Assembly (NCBI RefSeq): GCF_000383675.1
Contig: NZ_KB911821.1
Span: forward strand, 917,749 to 981,748
Source: Terracoccus sp. 273MFTsu3.1
GTDB lineage: Bacteria; Actinomycetota; Actinomycetes; Actinomycetales; Dermatophilaceae
Reading direction: 5' to 3'
Length of the DNA: 64,000 nucleotides
This document shows, in pieces, positions 8,853 through 18,013 of the stretch. Both the position numbers and the translations under genes were made by a program. How positions within the stretch are numbered: the first letter of the stretch is position 1; each line of letters begins with the position of its first letter. The notes below the pieces were generated by a model. It saw nothing but the letters and a program-made list of their open reading frames with translations. It had not been told where the DNA came from and did no database searches.

Positions 8853-10468
8853 GTGCGGCTTCCCTCCTTGGTGGGCCGGGCGTCCTCCGAGCGATACCGC
8901 GCCAGCAGCTCCAGCTCTCCCGCATGCTTCGGGAACAGGACGAACACGATGACGGCACCCACGAGGATCGCGATGATGCCTGCCGTGTAGGCCCAGTCGG
9001 CGCCCGACAGGAACGACTCCCGGGCCGCGGCGATGATCTGCGCCGAGTACTGCGGGTACTGCCCGGCCACGGCGTCGGCACCGGCGAACGACTTCGTGAG
9101 CTCGTTCTGCACGCTGCTCGTGATCTCGTCGCCGTTCGGGGCGGCGGCGATGCTGGCACTGACGGCGGCGGCATACCCCGCCGTGAGCAGTGCCCCGAAG
9201 ATGGACTGCATGATGGCACCGCCGAGGTCACGTTGCAGGTCGGCGGTGCCCGAGGCCATTCCGGCCCGCTGCACCGGGACGGCGCCGGTGAGCGAGTGCG
9301 ACGCCGGCGTGCCCGCGAACCCGACGCCGATCCCGATGAAGGCGTAGGCGAGTGCGATCTGCCAGTAGGAGCTGCCTTCGGACCAGAAGACGAGCATCCA
9401 GGCGAACGCGACCAACAGGAACACGTAGCCGGCGAGCAGCGTGAACCGGGATCCGCGTCGCTCGATCAGCGTCGCCGAGCGCGGCGCGACGAGGACCATC
9501 AGGACCACTGCTGGCAGGAAGGCCGCACCGGCCTCGAAGGTGGAGTAGCCGAGGACGTTCTGGAGGTACTGCTGGCTGACGAAGGCGGACGCCATCAGCG
9601 AGCCGAAGACGATGATCCCCGCGCACGCCGCCACCCAGAAGACGCGGCGCCCAGCGATGTGGAGGTCGTAGAGCGGCACGGAGGCCCGACGCTGTCGCGC
9701 GACGAAGGCGACCAGCGCGGCGGTCGCGAGGACCGCGAGGCCGAGTGCCAGCGTGCCCTTGCCGGGGACGGGAGCGAAGTTGATCGCGAGGATCAGCGCG
9801 CCGACGAGGACGACGGACAGTATGCCGCCGAGGTTGTCGACCGGATCGGTGGTCTCGTTCACGTGGGCCGGCACGAGCATCACGGCCATGACGAGCGCGA
9901 CCGCGGCCAACGGAAGCGTGACGAGGAAGACCGACCCCCACCAGAAGCGCTCGAGCAGGAAGCCGGCGACCAGCGGTCCCACGGCGGCGATGCCACCACC
10001 GATCGCAGACCACAAGGCGATCGATCGGGTCCGCGCGGGGCCCGCCCACAGGGCGGCGATCAGCGCGAGGGTGGTCGGATAGGCCATGCCTGCCGACACG
10101 CCGCCGAGCACCCGCGCCAGGAACAGCACGACGTCTGAAGCGGCGTAGGCCGCCAACAGGCAGGCCGGCACGGACAGCGCCATACCGAGGATGAGCAGCA
10201 GCTTGCGCCCGTAGCGGTCGCCGATCGCTCCCAGGTAGAGCACCGATCCGGCGAGCCCGAGGGAGTACCCGACCGCGATGAGATCGAGCGTCGTCTGGGA
10301 GGAGTTGAAGGCGCGGCCGATCGACGGCAGCGCGACGTTGGCGACCGACAGGTTGAGGTTCGCGACCGCTGCGACCGTGATCAGGGCGAGCAGGACGAGC
10401 CCCGCGCGCTTCGGCTGGGTCGATGCCTCCGCCCCGGTCGCGCCGACGGGCGGCGGGCCGTCAGCCAT
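8849..10468 (-). CDS. MFS drug transporter, 14-helix (DHA2) type
   Basis: Proton-driven efflux permease of 539 aa with about 14 hydrophobic segments. The DHA2 signatures are visible: LDLIAVGYSLGLAGSVLYLGAIGDRYGRK (motif A region between helices 2 and 3) and VLGGVSAGMAYPTTLALI (motif C-like region). It is the first gene of the operon that continues into SulP, DUF2252 and the K+ channel, and AGGAGG lies ten bases before the ATG. The substrate is unknown. No regulator gene sits next to it, which is unusual for this transporter class. Confidence 0.92.
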   Translation of the reverse strand: MADGPPPVGATGAEASTQPKRAGLVLLALITVAAVANLNLSVANVALPSIGRAFNSSQTTLDLIAVGYSLGLAGSVLYLGAIGDRYGRKLLLILGMALSVPACLLAAYAASDVVLFLARVLGGVSAGMAYPTTLALIAALWAGPARTRSIALWSAIGGGIAAVGPLVAGFLLERFWWGSVFLVTLPLAAVALVMAVMLVPAHVNETTDPVDNLGGILSVVLVGALILAINFAPVPGKGTLALGLAVLATAALVAFVARQRRASVPLYDLHIAGRRVFWVAACAGIIVFGSLMASAFVSQQYLQNVLGYSTFEAGAAFLPAVVLMVLVAPRSATLIERRGSRFTLLAGYVFLLVAFAWMLVFWSEGSSYWQIALAYAFIGIGVGFAGTPASHSLTGAVPVQRAGMASGTADLQRDLGGAIMQSIFGALLTAGYAAAVSASIAAAPNGDEITSSVQNELTKSFAGADAVAGQYPQYSAQIIAAARESFLSGADWAYTAGIIAILVGAVIVFVLFPKHAGELELLARYRSEDARPTKEGSRT

Positions 10469-10917
10469 GATGTTCGGCCCTCCTGACGGCCGACATCTCG
10501 GGCATCTGCGCTCGCACTCGTGTCATCGCTGACCCCTCCCGCTCGAGAGCACCGGGCACCATTCTCGGCCTCGTCGGGGCGGGCGCGCATCACCCCGATG
10601 GGGTGGGGCTACAGCTCCAGCGGTTGCCCGTCCAGCCGGGTCACCCCCGCACGCATCTCAGCACCGCGGGCAGCCTGGCCCTCGACAGTGACGGCCGCAC
10701 ACGTACCGCCGCCGGCCGGCCACGAGCAGGCTTGTCCCTATGAGGGATTGGCGCGGGGTGGGCTTCGCCACGTCGGGCCATGGTGATGCGCTGGTCTCGC
10801 AGTGGTCCCTGGTTGAGGGGCAAGCGATGCCAGGGCTCCTGCAGCGCAAGGCCGCACATCCCGTTCACTCCGCCGTGATCTGCTGACGACCGACATCTTC
10901 CGGCGCATGATGGGCCC
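10469..10917. other. Divergent intergenic region of 449 bases
   Basis: This region separates the minus-strand MFS operon from the plus-strand membrane protein and should hold promoters for both. A short perfect palindrome, CACCCC-gat-GGGGTG, lies at 10591-10605 and could be an operator. I could not place convincing -35/-10 pairs. No gene-like frame with a ribosome site was found. Confidence 0.4.
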
Positions 10918-11640
10918 ATGCCCAACGAGCCGTCGACGGATCCCCGGCCAGGGCCACCTGGCGACACCGGTTCCGGACAGATGGGTGTCGTGGCGGCGCC
11001 GGAGACGTACGTGTGGCCCCTGGTCGCCCTCATCGTGGTCATCCTTCCGCAGGTTCTGGTGCCGGAGAGGATGCGAGAAGGGCCCCCGATCGCCGTGCCC
11101 GCGACCGAGGCGGCGGTGGTCCTGATACTCCTCGCCGTGGCTGCGAAACCGGGCCCGGTCCCACGGGCTGCTCGTCCGCTGGTCCTCTCGCTCGTGGCCG
11201 TCCTCATCGTGGCGAACACCGGCGCCGCCGCCAGGCTCGTGGCGCTCGTCCTGCGAAGCACGCCCGAGGGTGAGACGCCTCCCACCGTGACACAGCTACT
11301 CGTCACTGCCGTCACCCTGCTCGCCACGAACATCGTGACCTTCGGGCTGCTCTACTGGCAGATCGACGGCGGCGGCCCCGACGTGCGCCAGGTCGGTGCC
11401 GCGCGCTATCCCGACTTCCAGTTCCCCCAAACCGGCGTCGAGGGACTCGCGCCACCCGACTGGCAGCCACGGTTCCCAGACCACCTCTACCTGGCGTTCA
11501 CCAACGTGGTCGCGTTCAGCCCCACCGACACGCTCCCGTTGACCCATCGCGTCAAAGGACTGATGGCGATCCAGTCGATGATCTCCCTGGCCGTTCTCGT
11601 CGTGGTGCTGTCCCGGGTGATCAACATTCTCCCGCCTTAG
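10918..11640 (+). CDS. Conserved membrane protein of unknown function
   Basis: The protein is 240 aa. It has a Pro/Gly-rich N-terminus, membrane segments at about 32-50, 65-78, 85-110 and 125-145, an exposed loop with YPDFQFPQ and FPDHLYLAFTNVVAFSPTD, and a final helix. That loop resembles the pore-proximal region of conserved actinobacterial proteins related to two-helix ion channels, but no GYG filter is present. The start is uncertain because ATG codons cluster at 10907-10918 and none has a strong ribosome site. It stands alone. A channel-like role is only a weak inference. Confidence 0.75.
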   Translation: MPNEPSTDPRPGPPGDTGSGQMGVVAAPETYVWPLVALIVVILPQVLVPERMREGPPIAVPATEAAVVLILLAVAAKPGPVPRAARPLVLSLVAVLIVANTGAAARLVALVLRSTPEGETPPTVTQLLVTAVTLLATNIVTFGLLYWQIDGGGPDVRQVGAARYPDFQFPQTGVEGLAPPDWQPRFPDHLYLAFTNVVAFSPTDTLPLTHRVKGLMAIQSMISLAVLVVVLSRVINILPP

Positions 11641-11779
11641 GCACGGCGCTCATCCGGGTCTTGCTTGAGCGTGTCGACGACCCTCCGAGAGGCCGTCGAC
11701 ATCATCGCCGCCCTCGCGGCACGCCTGCCCGTGAAGTGCCGCGACGGCCGCCGACGGTCGGACACGCCCCTAGGACGAC

Positions 11780-11823
11780 GGAAGGGCCCCTGACCGGCGT
11801 TTCCGCTGGTCAGAGGCCCTTCC
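11780..11823 (-). terminator. Hairpin terminator after tRNA-Tyr
   Basis: A long, nearly perfect stem (GGAAGGGCC paired with GGCCCTTCC, continuing through CTGACC/GGTCAG) closes on a short loop. It starts 11 bases past the tRNA 3' end on the minus strand. Confidence 0.75.
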
Positions 11824-11833
11824 GAGCACTGGG

Positions 11834-11914
11834 TGGCAGGTGAAGGATTCGAACCTTCGTAGCTCTCGCGACGGATTTACAGTCCGTTTCCATTGGCCGC
11901 TCGGACAACCTGCC
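11834..11914 (-). tRNA. tRNA-Tyr (anticodon GTA)
   Basis: Read on the minus strand, the acceptor arms GGCAGGT and ACCTGCC pair over 7 bp. The anticodon stem ACGGA/TCCGT encloses CTGTAAA, giving anticodon GTA. The T arm contains GGTTCGAATCC. A long variable arm lies between the anticodon and T arms, as expected for bacterial tyrosine tRNA. The discriminator base is A and the following bases are CCC, so the 3' CCA is not encoded. Confidence 0.96.
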
Positions 11915-12050
11915 TTGGTGCGTCTGGAAGGATAGCAAGAGATCGGGCGCGGTCCGAAATCGGGGCTGCGGCGACCACTTCGTCGTGTCCGCACCGCCTC
12001 CGCGCACCCGCCCGACAGACCAGACAACAGCATCCGGAAGGACCCCACCG

Positions 12051-12545
12051 ATGGCCGACTCCTCGTTCGACATCGTCAGCAAGTTCGACAAGCAGGAGAT
12101 CGCGAACGCGGTCAACAGCGCCAGCAAGGAGATCGCGACGCGCTACGACTTCAAGAACGTCGGCGCCTCCGTCGACCTCGCCGGCGAGGTCATCAAGATG
12201 AAGGCGAACACCGAGGAGCGTTGCCTCGCCGTGCTCGACGTCGTGCAGACGCACCTCGTCAAGCGCAAGGTCAGCCTCAAGCACCTCGACGTCCCCGAGG
12301 CCGGACCGCGCCTCTCGGGCAAGGAGTACCACCTCGACGCGCCCCTCAAGGAGGGCATCTCCCAGGAGAACGCGAAGAAGATCAACAAGCTGATCCGCGA
12401 CGAGTGGCCCAAGGGCGTCAAGAGCCAGATCCAGGGCGACGAGCTGCGCGTCTCGAGCAAGTCCCGCGACGACCTCCAGGCCGTCCAGCGGATGCTTCGC
12501 GAGGCCGACCTCGACGTCGCGCTCACCTTCACGAACCAGCGCTGA
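12051..12545 (+). CDS. YajQ family nucleotide-binding protein
   Basis: The protein is 164 aa, the normal length for YajQ (UPF0234). It opens with the hallmark SSFDIVSKFDKQEIANAV and contains TRYDFKN and the LRVSSKSRDDLQ segment. The fold is two ferredoxin-like domains. Family members bind nucleotides, and some bind cyclic di-GMP and act with a transcription factor. The start MADSSFD is set by homology and by GGAAGGA upstream. An upstream in-frame extension is not family-like. The gene ends in a strong bidirectional terminator. Confidence 0.95.
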   Translation: MADSSFDIVSKFDKQEIANAVNSASKEIATRYDFKNVGASVDLAGEVIKMKANTEERCLAVLDVVQTHLVKRKVSLKHLDVPEAGPRLSGKEYHLDAPLKEGISQENAKKINKLIRDEWPKGVKSQIQGDELRVSSKSRDDLQAVQRMLREADLDVALTFTNQR

Positions 12546-12590
12546 CCCCTCGGTTCGCCTGTGTGACAGGCGAGCCGACCACGACAGACC

Positions 12591-12624
12591 ACGTATGCCG
12601 CCCACCCCGGTGGGCGGCATACGT
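12591..12624. terminator. Bidirectional terminator built from an inverted pair of GTATGCCG
   Basis: The arms ACGTATGCCGCCCACC and its complement (15 bp or more, with a short loop) sit between the convergent YajQ and NUDIX genes. Each arm contains the 8-mer GTATGCCG/CGGCATAC that recurs across the window. Confidence 0.85.
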
Positions 12625-12629
12625 GCGTC

Positions 12630-13418
12630 TCAGAGCGGGCGGGCGAGGTCGCGCAGGTCGGGGAAGACCTCGACGGCGAGGGGCCACCAGAAGAGGTGGC
12701 CGCACAGCTCGGCGTACTCCTGCGGCGTGACCCAGCGCGTCTCGTGGATGCCGTCGTCGCCGTCGGTGAGCTCGGGCCGCACGTCGTCGAGCCGGGTGCG
12801 GAAGACCTGGAGGAACGGCTTGTCGCGGCCGAAGACGTTGTCATCGGTCTTCGGCGTGAACCGCTCGTAGCCGCACGAGAGCACGTCGGGGTGCCGCAGC
12901 CTGAGGCCGGTCTCCTCGAAGGTCTCCCGGACGGCGTTCTCGACCGGCGTCTCGTCGCCCTCGCGCCAGCCTCCCGGCGAGCCCCACTGGTCGCGACGGA
13001 CGCTGTGCACGACGACGAAGTCTCCTCGTCGGTCGCGGACGAAGACCATCGCCGCGAGCACCCGCGCCGGGTCGAGCGGGTCGTCGGAGGCCACGAGGTC
13101 GACGTCGCTCGGGCCGTTGGGGAAGGACACGTCGAGGATGCGCCGCACCCCCCGGTCGCGTTTGCGCTTGCGCAGCCGCAGCCCGGACGCGTTGAGCCGG
13201 CGGGCGAGGTCGACCCCGGTCGTCGGCGTCGCGCCCGCGTCCACGGCGTCCTGCCAGCGCCCCTGCGGCACGTCGTAGTGGTCGCCGTCGAACGACCGCG
13301 GGTGCAGCCGGGCGGCCCGGGCGACCTCGTGCAGCTCGTCGTAGGAGGCGTCGCTGACGAGGTGGGCGAAGAGCCGACCGTGGGCGGGCCAGATCGGCTG
13401 GTCGATCCACACGGTCAT
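12630..13418 (-). CDS. DUF4031-NUDIX fusion hydrolase
   Basis: The protein is 262 aa with two parts. Residues 1-85 form a DUF4031 domain (MTVWIDQPIWPAHGRLFAHL, then FDGDHYDVP). Residues 115-260 form a NUDIX domain with the box GWREGDETPVENAVRETFEE closed by TGL. The glutamates of the box that bind Mg2+ are intact, but Thr replaces the usual aliphatic residue after RE. NUDIX enzymes hydrolyse nucleoside diphosphates linked to another group. The substrate is unknown here. It is a single gene convergent with YajQ. The start is set by the conserved MTVWID. Confidence 0.9.
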   Translation of the reverse strand: MTVWIDQPIWPAHGRLFAHLVSDASYDELHEVARAARLHPRSFDGDHYDVPQGRWQDAVDAGATPTTGVDLARRLNASGLRLRKRKRDRGVRRILDVSFPNGPSDVDLVASDDPLDPARVLAAMVFVRDRRGDFVVVHSVRRDQWGSPGGWREGDETPVENAVRETFEETGLRLRHPDVLSCGYERFTPKTDDNVFGRDKPFLQVFRTRLDDVRPELTDGDDGIHETRWVTPQEYAELCGHLFWWPLAVEVFPDLRDLARPL

Positions 13419-13556
13419 GCCTCGAAGCCTAGGCCAGGCCGCCGACGCGTGCCGTCCGGTGCCCTGTGGACGACGCCGGTTGAGTCTCCCGCGCCCGACC
13501 TAGCCTCGGACGAACGCGGCCACCGTCCGGGCGGCCCACGATCGAGGAGAGCACCC

Positions 13557-13847
13557 ATGTCCCGTTCCGTCGTTGACACCGAACGCATCGCCGCCGCAGC
13601 CGGCGACATCCACCGGCTCGCCGACACCATCACGTCGAGCACCGCCGAGCTGCGCGGGCGCCTCGCCGGCATGGGTGCGGACTGGCAGGGCCCGGCCAAG
13701 GTCGAGTTCGAGCGCGTCATGCACGACTACCAGCGCATCCAGGCGCAGATGACCGAGGCCCTGGCCGACGTCGGCCGCCTCACCCTCAAGGCGTCGTCGG
13801 CCTACGCCGAGCACGAGAACGCGACCCGCGCCCTCTTCGCGCGCTGA
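13557..13847 (+). CDS. WXG100-type small helical protein
   Basis: The protein is 96 aa, a typical WXG100 length, with a central W-x-G (WQG at 43-45) between two predicted long helices. Members of this family form helical-hairpin dimers and are mostly substrates of type VII (ESX) secretion. No EccC-like ATPase or other ESX gene lies in this window, so the exporter, if any, is elsewhere. GAGGAGA lies eight bases before the ATG. No partner gene follows. The next gene is groEL on the other strand. Confidence 0.85.
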   Translation: MSRSVVDTERIAAAAGDIHRLADTITSSTAELRGRLAGMGADWQGPAKVEFERVMHDYQRIQAQMTEALADVGRLTLKASSAYAEHENATRALFAR

Positions 13848-13910
13848 CCCCTCCCCGGGCACCCGGCACACGCCCTTCCGGCGCCGCAGGACGTCGGGCG
13901 GCGGACGGCG

Positions 13911-13944
13911 AAGGGCGGCTCCCCCGTGAGGAGGAGCCGCCCTT
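13911..13944 (-). terminator. Terminator after groEL
   Basis: A perfect 12-bp stem (AAGGGCGGCTCC at 13911-13922 with its complement at 13933-13944) encloses a 10-base loop, 35 bases past the groEL stop. Confidence 0.75.
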
Positions 13945-13978
13945 GCGGCGTGCTGCGGTGCTGCTCAGACGGGTGGGC

Positions 13979-15755
<1,777 letters not shown>

Positions 15756-15759
15756 CGCC

Positions 15760-15789
15760 ATTATTGGCACTCTCGGGGTGAGAGTGCAA
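15760..15789 (-). promoter_or_regulatory. Predicted groEL promoter
   Basis: On the minus strand, TTGCAC (15789-15784) and AATAAT (15765-15760) are separated by 18 bases, which fits a housekeeping sigma promoter. The -35 box and spacer lie inside CIRCE operator 1, so repressor binding would block polymerase. Confidence 0.6.
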
Positions 15790-15790
15790 A
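15764..15790. promoter_or_regulatory. CIRCE operator 1 (distal)
   Basis: TTGGCACTC, nine bases, then GAGTGCAAA. Both halves differ from TTAGCACTC/GAGTGCTAA at one or two positions. It overlaps the predicted groEL promoter. Confidence 0.85.
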
Positions 15791-15830
15791 CGTCTCACCC
15801 GCGGGTGAGGGCGTATGCCGCCCGCTCGGG

Positions 15831-16256
15831 TCAGGCGTCGCCGACCGGTGCCAGCGCGGCGGCGATCCGGGCGGCGTGCTCGGCGGACTCCTGGTCCGAG
15901 GCATAGGTCGTCCGCGGCCAGAAGAAACCGCGCAGCCCGTCGCCCTTGGTGCGCGGGACGACGTGCACGTGCAGGTGCGGCACGGACTGGCTCACGACGT
16001 TGTTCATCGCCACGAACGTGCCCTGCGCGCCGAGCGCCCCGACGACGGCCGCGGCGAGGCGCTGGGTGGCCCCGAGCACCGTGGCGTGCAGCTCGGCCGG
16101 CAGGTCGAGCAGGGTGTCGACGTGCCGTCGCGGGACGAGCAGGACGTGACCCTTGAAGACCGGGCGGCGGTCGAGGAAGGCGACGAGGTCCGGCTCGTCG
16201 AGCACGATGTCGGCCGGCACCTCCCCCGCCACGATCGAGCAGAAGACGCAGTCCAT
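15831..16256 (-). CDS. HIT family hydrolase
   Basis: Histidine-triad protein of 141 aa. The catalytic triad is HLHVHVVP and the N-terminal CVFC is the usual half of a zinc site in this family. HIT proteins cleave phosphoramidate or adenylyl-linked nucleotides such as AMP-lysine or AMP-NH2. The full domain is present. The fall-off after FFWPRTTYASD is typical of actinobacterial members. It is preceded by a 90-base gap holding a small tandem repeat. The 16-base palindrome CTCACCCGCGGGTGAG (15795-15810) just past its stop may act as its terminator. Confidence 0.94.
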   Translation of the reverse strand: MDCVFCSIVAGEVPADIVLDEPDLVAFLDRRPVFKGHVLLVPRRHVDTLLDLPAELHATVLGATQRLAAAVVGALGAQGTFVAMNNVVSQSVPHLHVHVVPRTKGDGLRGFFWPRTTYASDQESAEHAARIAAALAPVGDA

Positions 16257-16287
16257 GGCGACAGGCTCCCACGCCGGGGTCGCCCCG

Positions 16288-16331
16288 GTGTCGCGCCGGT
16301 GTCGCGCCCGTGTCGCGCCCCGTGTCGCGCC
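16288..16331. repeat. Short tandem repeat, four copies of GTGTCGCGCC
   Basis: Exact copies begin at 16288, 16299, 16310 and 16322, a period of 11, 11 and 12 bases. The array fills most of the gap between the HIT gene start and the end of the Thr/Pro-rich gene, in the likely HIT promoter region. Confidence 0.85.
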
Positions 16332-16345
16332 GGGCGTGCGGACGC

Positions 16346-16903
16346 TCAGCAGATGATGAGCAGGAAGCAGCCGCCGTCGCTCGACGTCGGCGAGGGGGTC
16401 GGCGTCGGGGTGGGCTTCTTCGTCGAGGTCGGCTTCGGCTTCGGGCTCGGGTTGCCCCTCGTGGGCGTCGACGACGGGCTCGGGGCCAGGGTCGAGCTCG
16501 GCGCGGGCGGCGTCGTGGCCCGGCTCGACGACGGGGCGGGCGCCGAGGTGGTCGGCACCGACGAGGTCGGGTCGGAGGCCGGCTGGACGACAGCGGTCGC
16601 CGGGACCTGCGTGGTCGCGGGACGGGTGGTCCCGGTCGCGGCGATGGTCGTGCCGGTCGTGCCGGTCGCGGCGGAGGTGGTGTCGGCCGAGCCCCAGCCG
16701 TCGTCGGAGGTCGTGCTCGTCCAGTCACCGCCGGGCAGGCCGGGGAAGCCGCTGGACGACATCGCCTCGTCGCTCCAGCTGTCGCCCGACCAGTAGGCGA
16801 CGGCGCCGGTCGAGAGCAGGGCGACGGCCGCGAGGACAGCGGCGATGATGACCTTGCGTCGGGACTTCGAGCCAGGAGTGGAGGTGTGGTTCTCGGTCGA
16901 CAT
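16346..16903 (-). CDS. Membrane-anchored Thr/Ser/Pro-rich protein with Cys-hydrophobic tail
   Basis: The protein is 185 aa. A short cytoplasmic head with basic residues (SKSRRK) precedes one membrane helix (about 21-38). About 130 low-complexity residues rich in Thr, Ser, Pro and Ala follow, typical of a cell-wall-spanning and possibly glycosylated stalk. The extreme C-terminus is GGCFLLIIC, a hydrophobic patch between two cysteines. There is no sortase signal. The ATG at 16903 is used. A GTG nine bases earlier is possible. I do not recognise a family. The gene is alone and divergent from the MBL hydrolase gene. Confidence 0.75.
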   Translation of the reverse strand: MSTENHTSTPGSKSRRKVIIAAVLAAVALLSTGAVAYWSGDSWSDEAMSSSGFPGLPGGDWTSTTSDDGWGSADTTSAATGTTGTTIAATGTTRPATTQVPATAVVQPASDPTSSVPTTSAPAPSSSRATTPPAPSSTLAPSPSSTPTRGNPSPKPKPTSTKKPTPTPTPSPTSSDGGCFLLIIC

Positions 16904-17007
16904 GGTCCACAAACGTAGAGGAATCGGGCGGGAGACGCCTCCTCAGAGGGCGGCCGCTACGGTGGTCCCATGCTCGGGGAGACGTGGATCACACCGAGGG
17001 ACGCAGC

Positions 17008-17901
17008 GTGAGCGTGCCGCCGGCCGGGGACCGTCCCGCGACGACGAGCGGCTTCGTCGAGGTCGCCGACCGGGTCTTCGTCGCGCGCTACCGGCAGTGG
17101 GACGTCAACGTCGGCCTCGTGCTCGGCCGCCACGGCGCCGTCGTCATCGACACGCGGGCGAGCGGCGTCCAGGGCCGCCAGGTGGTCGACGACGTGCGAC
17201 GCCTCGGCCGCGACATCGAGGTCCGCCATGTCGTCAACACGCACGTCCACTTCGACCACACCTTCGGCAACACCGCCTTCGAGACCGCCATCGTCCACGC
17301 CCACGACAACGTCGGACGCACCATCGAGGCCGATGCCGAGCGGATCAAGGCCGCCCTCCGGGCCGACCCCGGGGACGGCCCGGAGTACGGCTACACCGCC
17401 CGCGACGCCGAGGAGGTCATCGCGACCGTCGTCCGCGGGCCCGACCGCACCTTCGGGTCGAACGCGACGATCGACCTCGGTGACCGCGTCGTCACGATGA
17501 CGTATGCCGGCCGCGGCCACACCGACGGAGACGTGGCCGTGCTCGTGCCCGACACCGACGCGATGTTCCTCGGCGACCTCGTGGAGGAGAGCGCCCACCC
17601 GTCGTTCGGTGACGACTGCTGGCCGCTCGAGTGGGCCGACACCCTCACCTCGCACCTCGTCCAGGCCGAGGACCGCACGATCGTCGTGCCCGGGCACGGG
17701 CACCCCGTGGACGGCGCCTTCGTGGGCCGCCAGCGCGACGAGATCGCCGCTGTCGCCGCCGTCATCCGCGAGCGCCGGCTCGGCGGGATCTCGCTGACGG
17801 ACGCGCTGAACGAGCCGGACCCGCGCCTGCCCTACCCGGTCGATCACGTGAGCTCCGCCATCCGCCGAGGCTGGGACCACCTCACCCCACCCCCGGCCTG
17901 A
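17008..17901 (+). CDS. Metallo-beta-lactamase-fold hydrolase
   Basis: MBL-fold protein of about 297 aa with the metal-binding motif THVHFDHTFGN (HxHxDH). Further ligands are the His of AGRGHTDGD, the Asp of FLGDLVEE and the His of VPGHGHPVDG, so a two-metal site looks complete. Family members include thioesterases, lactonases and glyoxalase II-like enzymes, and nothing here selects one. GTG at 17008 has GAGGGA six bases upstream. GTG at 16984 and GTG at 17014 are alternatives. It is monocistronic and ends before a strong palindrome. Confidence 0.9.
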   Translation: MSVPPAGDRPATTSGFVEVADRVFVARYRQWDVNVGLVLGRHGAVVIDTRASGVQGRQVVDDVRRLGRDIEVRHVVNTHVHFDHTFGNTAFETAIVHAHDNVGRTIEADAERIKAALRADPGDGPEYGYTARDAEEVIATVVRGPDRTFGSNATIDLGDRVVTMTYAGRGHTDGDVAVLVPDTDAMFLGDLVEESAHPSFGDDCWPLEWADTLTSHLVQAEDRTIVVPGHGHPVDGAFVGRQRDEIAAVAAVIRERRLGGISLTDALNEPDPRLPYPVDHVSSAIRRGWDHLTPPPA

Positions 17902-17947
17902 AACCCTCCCCGCGGTATCGCGCGCCTCGCCAACCCTTGCGTGGCCC

Positions 17948-17994
17948 GTTCGTGGAGTTCTTCCGGCACCTGGTGCCGGAAGAACTCCACGAAC
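17948..17994. repeat. Perfect 23-1-23 palindrome (terminator-like, copy 1)
   Basis: Two perfectly complementary 23-base arms are separated by one base. The core is CGTGGAGTTCTTCCGGC and its complement. It lies between the convergent MBL and AbiEi-like genes and could terminate both. A diverged copy is at 19136-19180, on the other side of the AbiEi-like gene. Confidence 0.9.
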
Positions 17995-18013
17995 CCGTAG
18001 CACGACAGGCGGT

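Noticed and set aside
13557..13847. ESX secretion locus around the WXG100 gene
   Set aside because: No ATPase, membrane component or second WXG100 gene is nearby.
16984..17007. GTG at 16984 as the MBL hydrolase start
   Set aside because: GTG at 17008 has a better-spaced GAGGGA site. The upstream residues are not domain-like. It remains an alternative.
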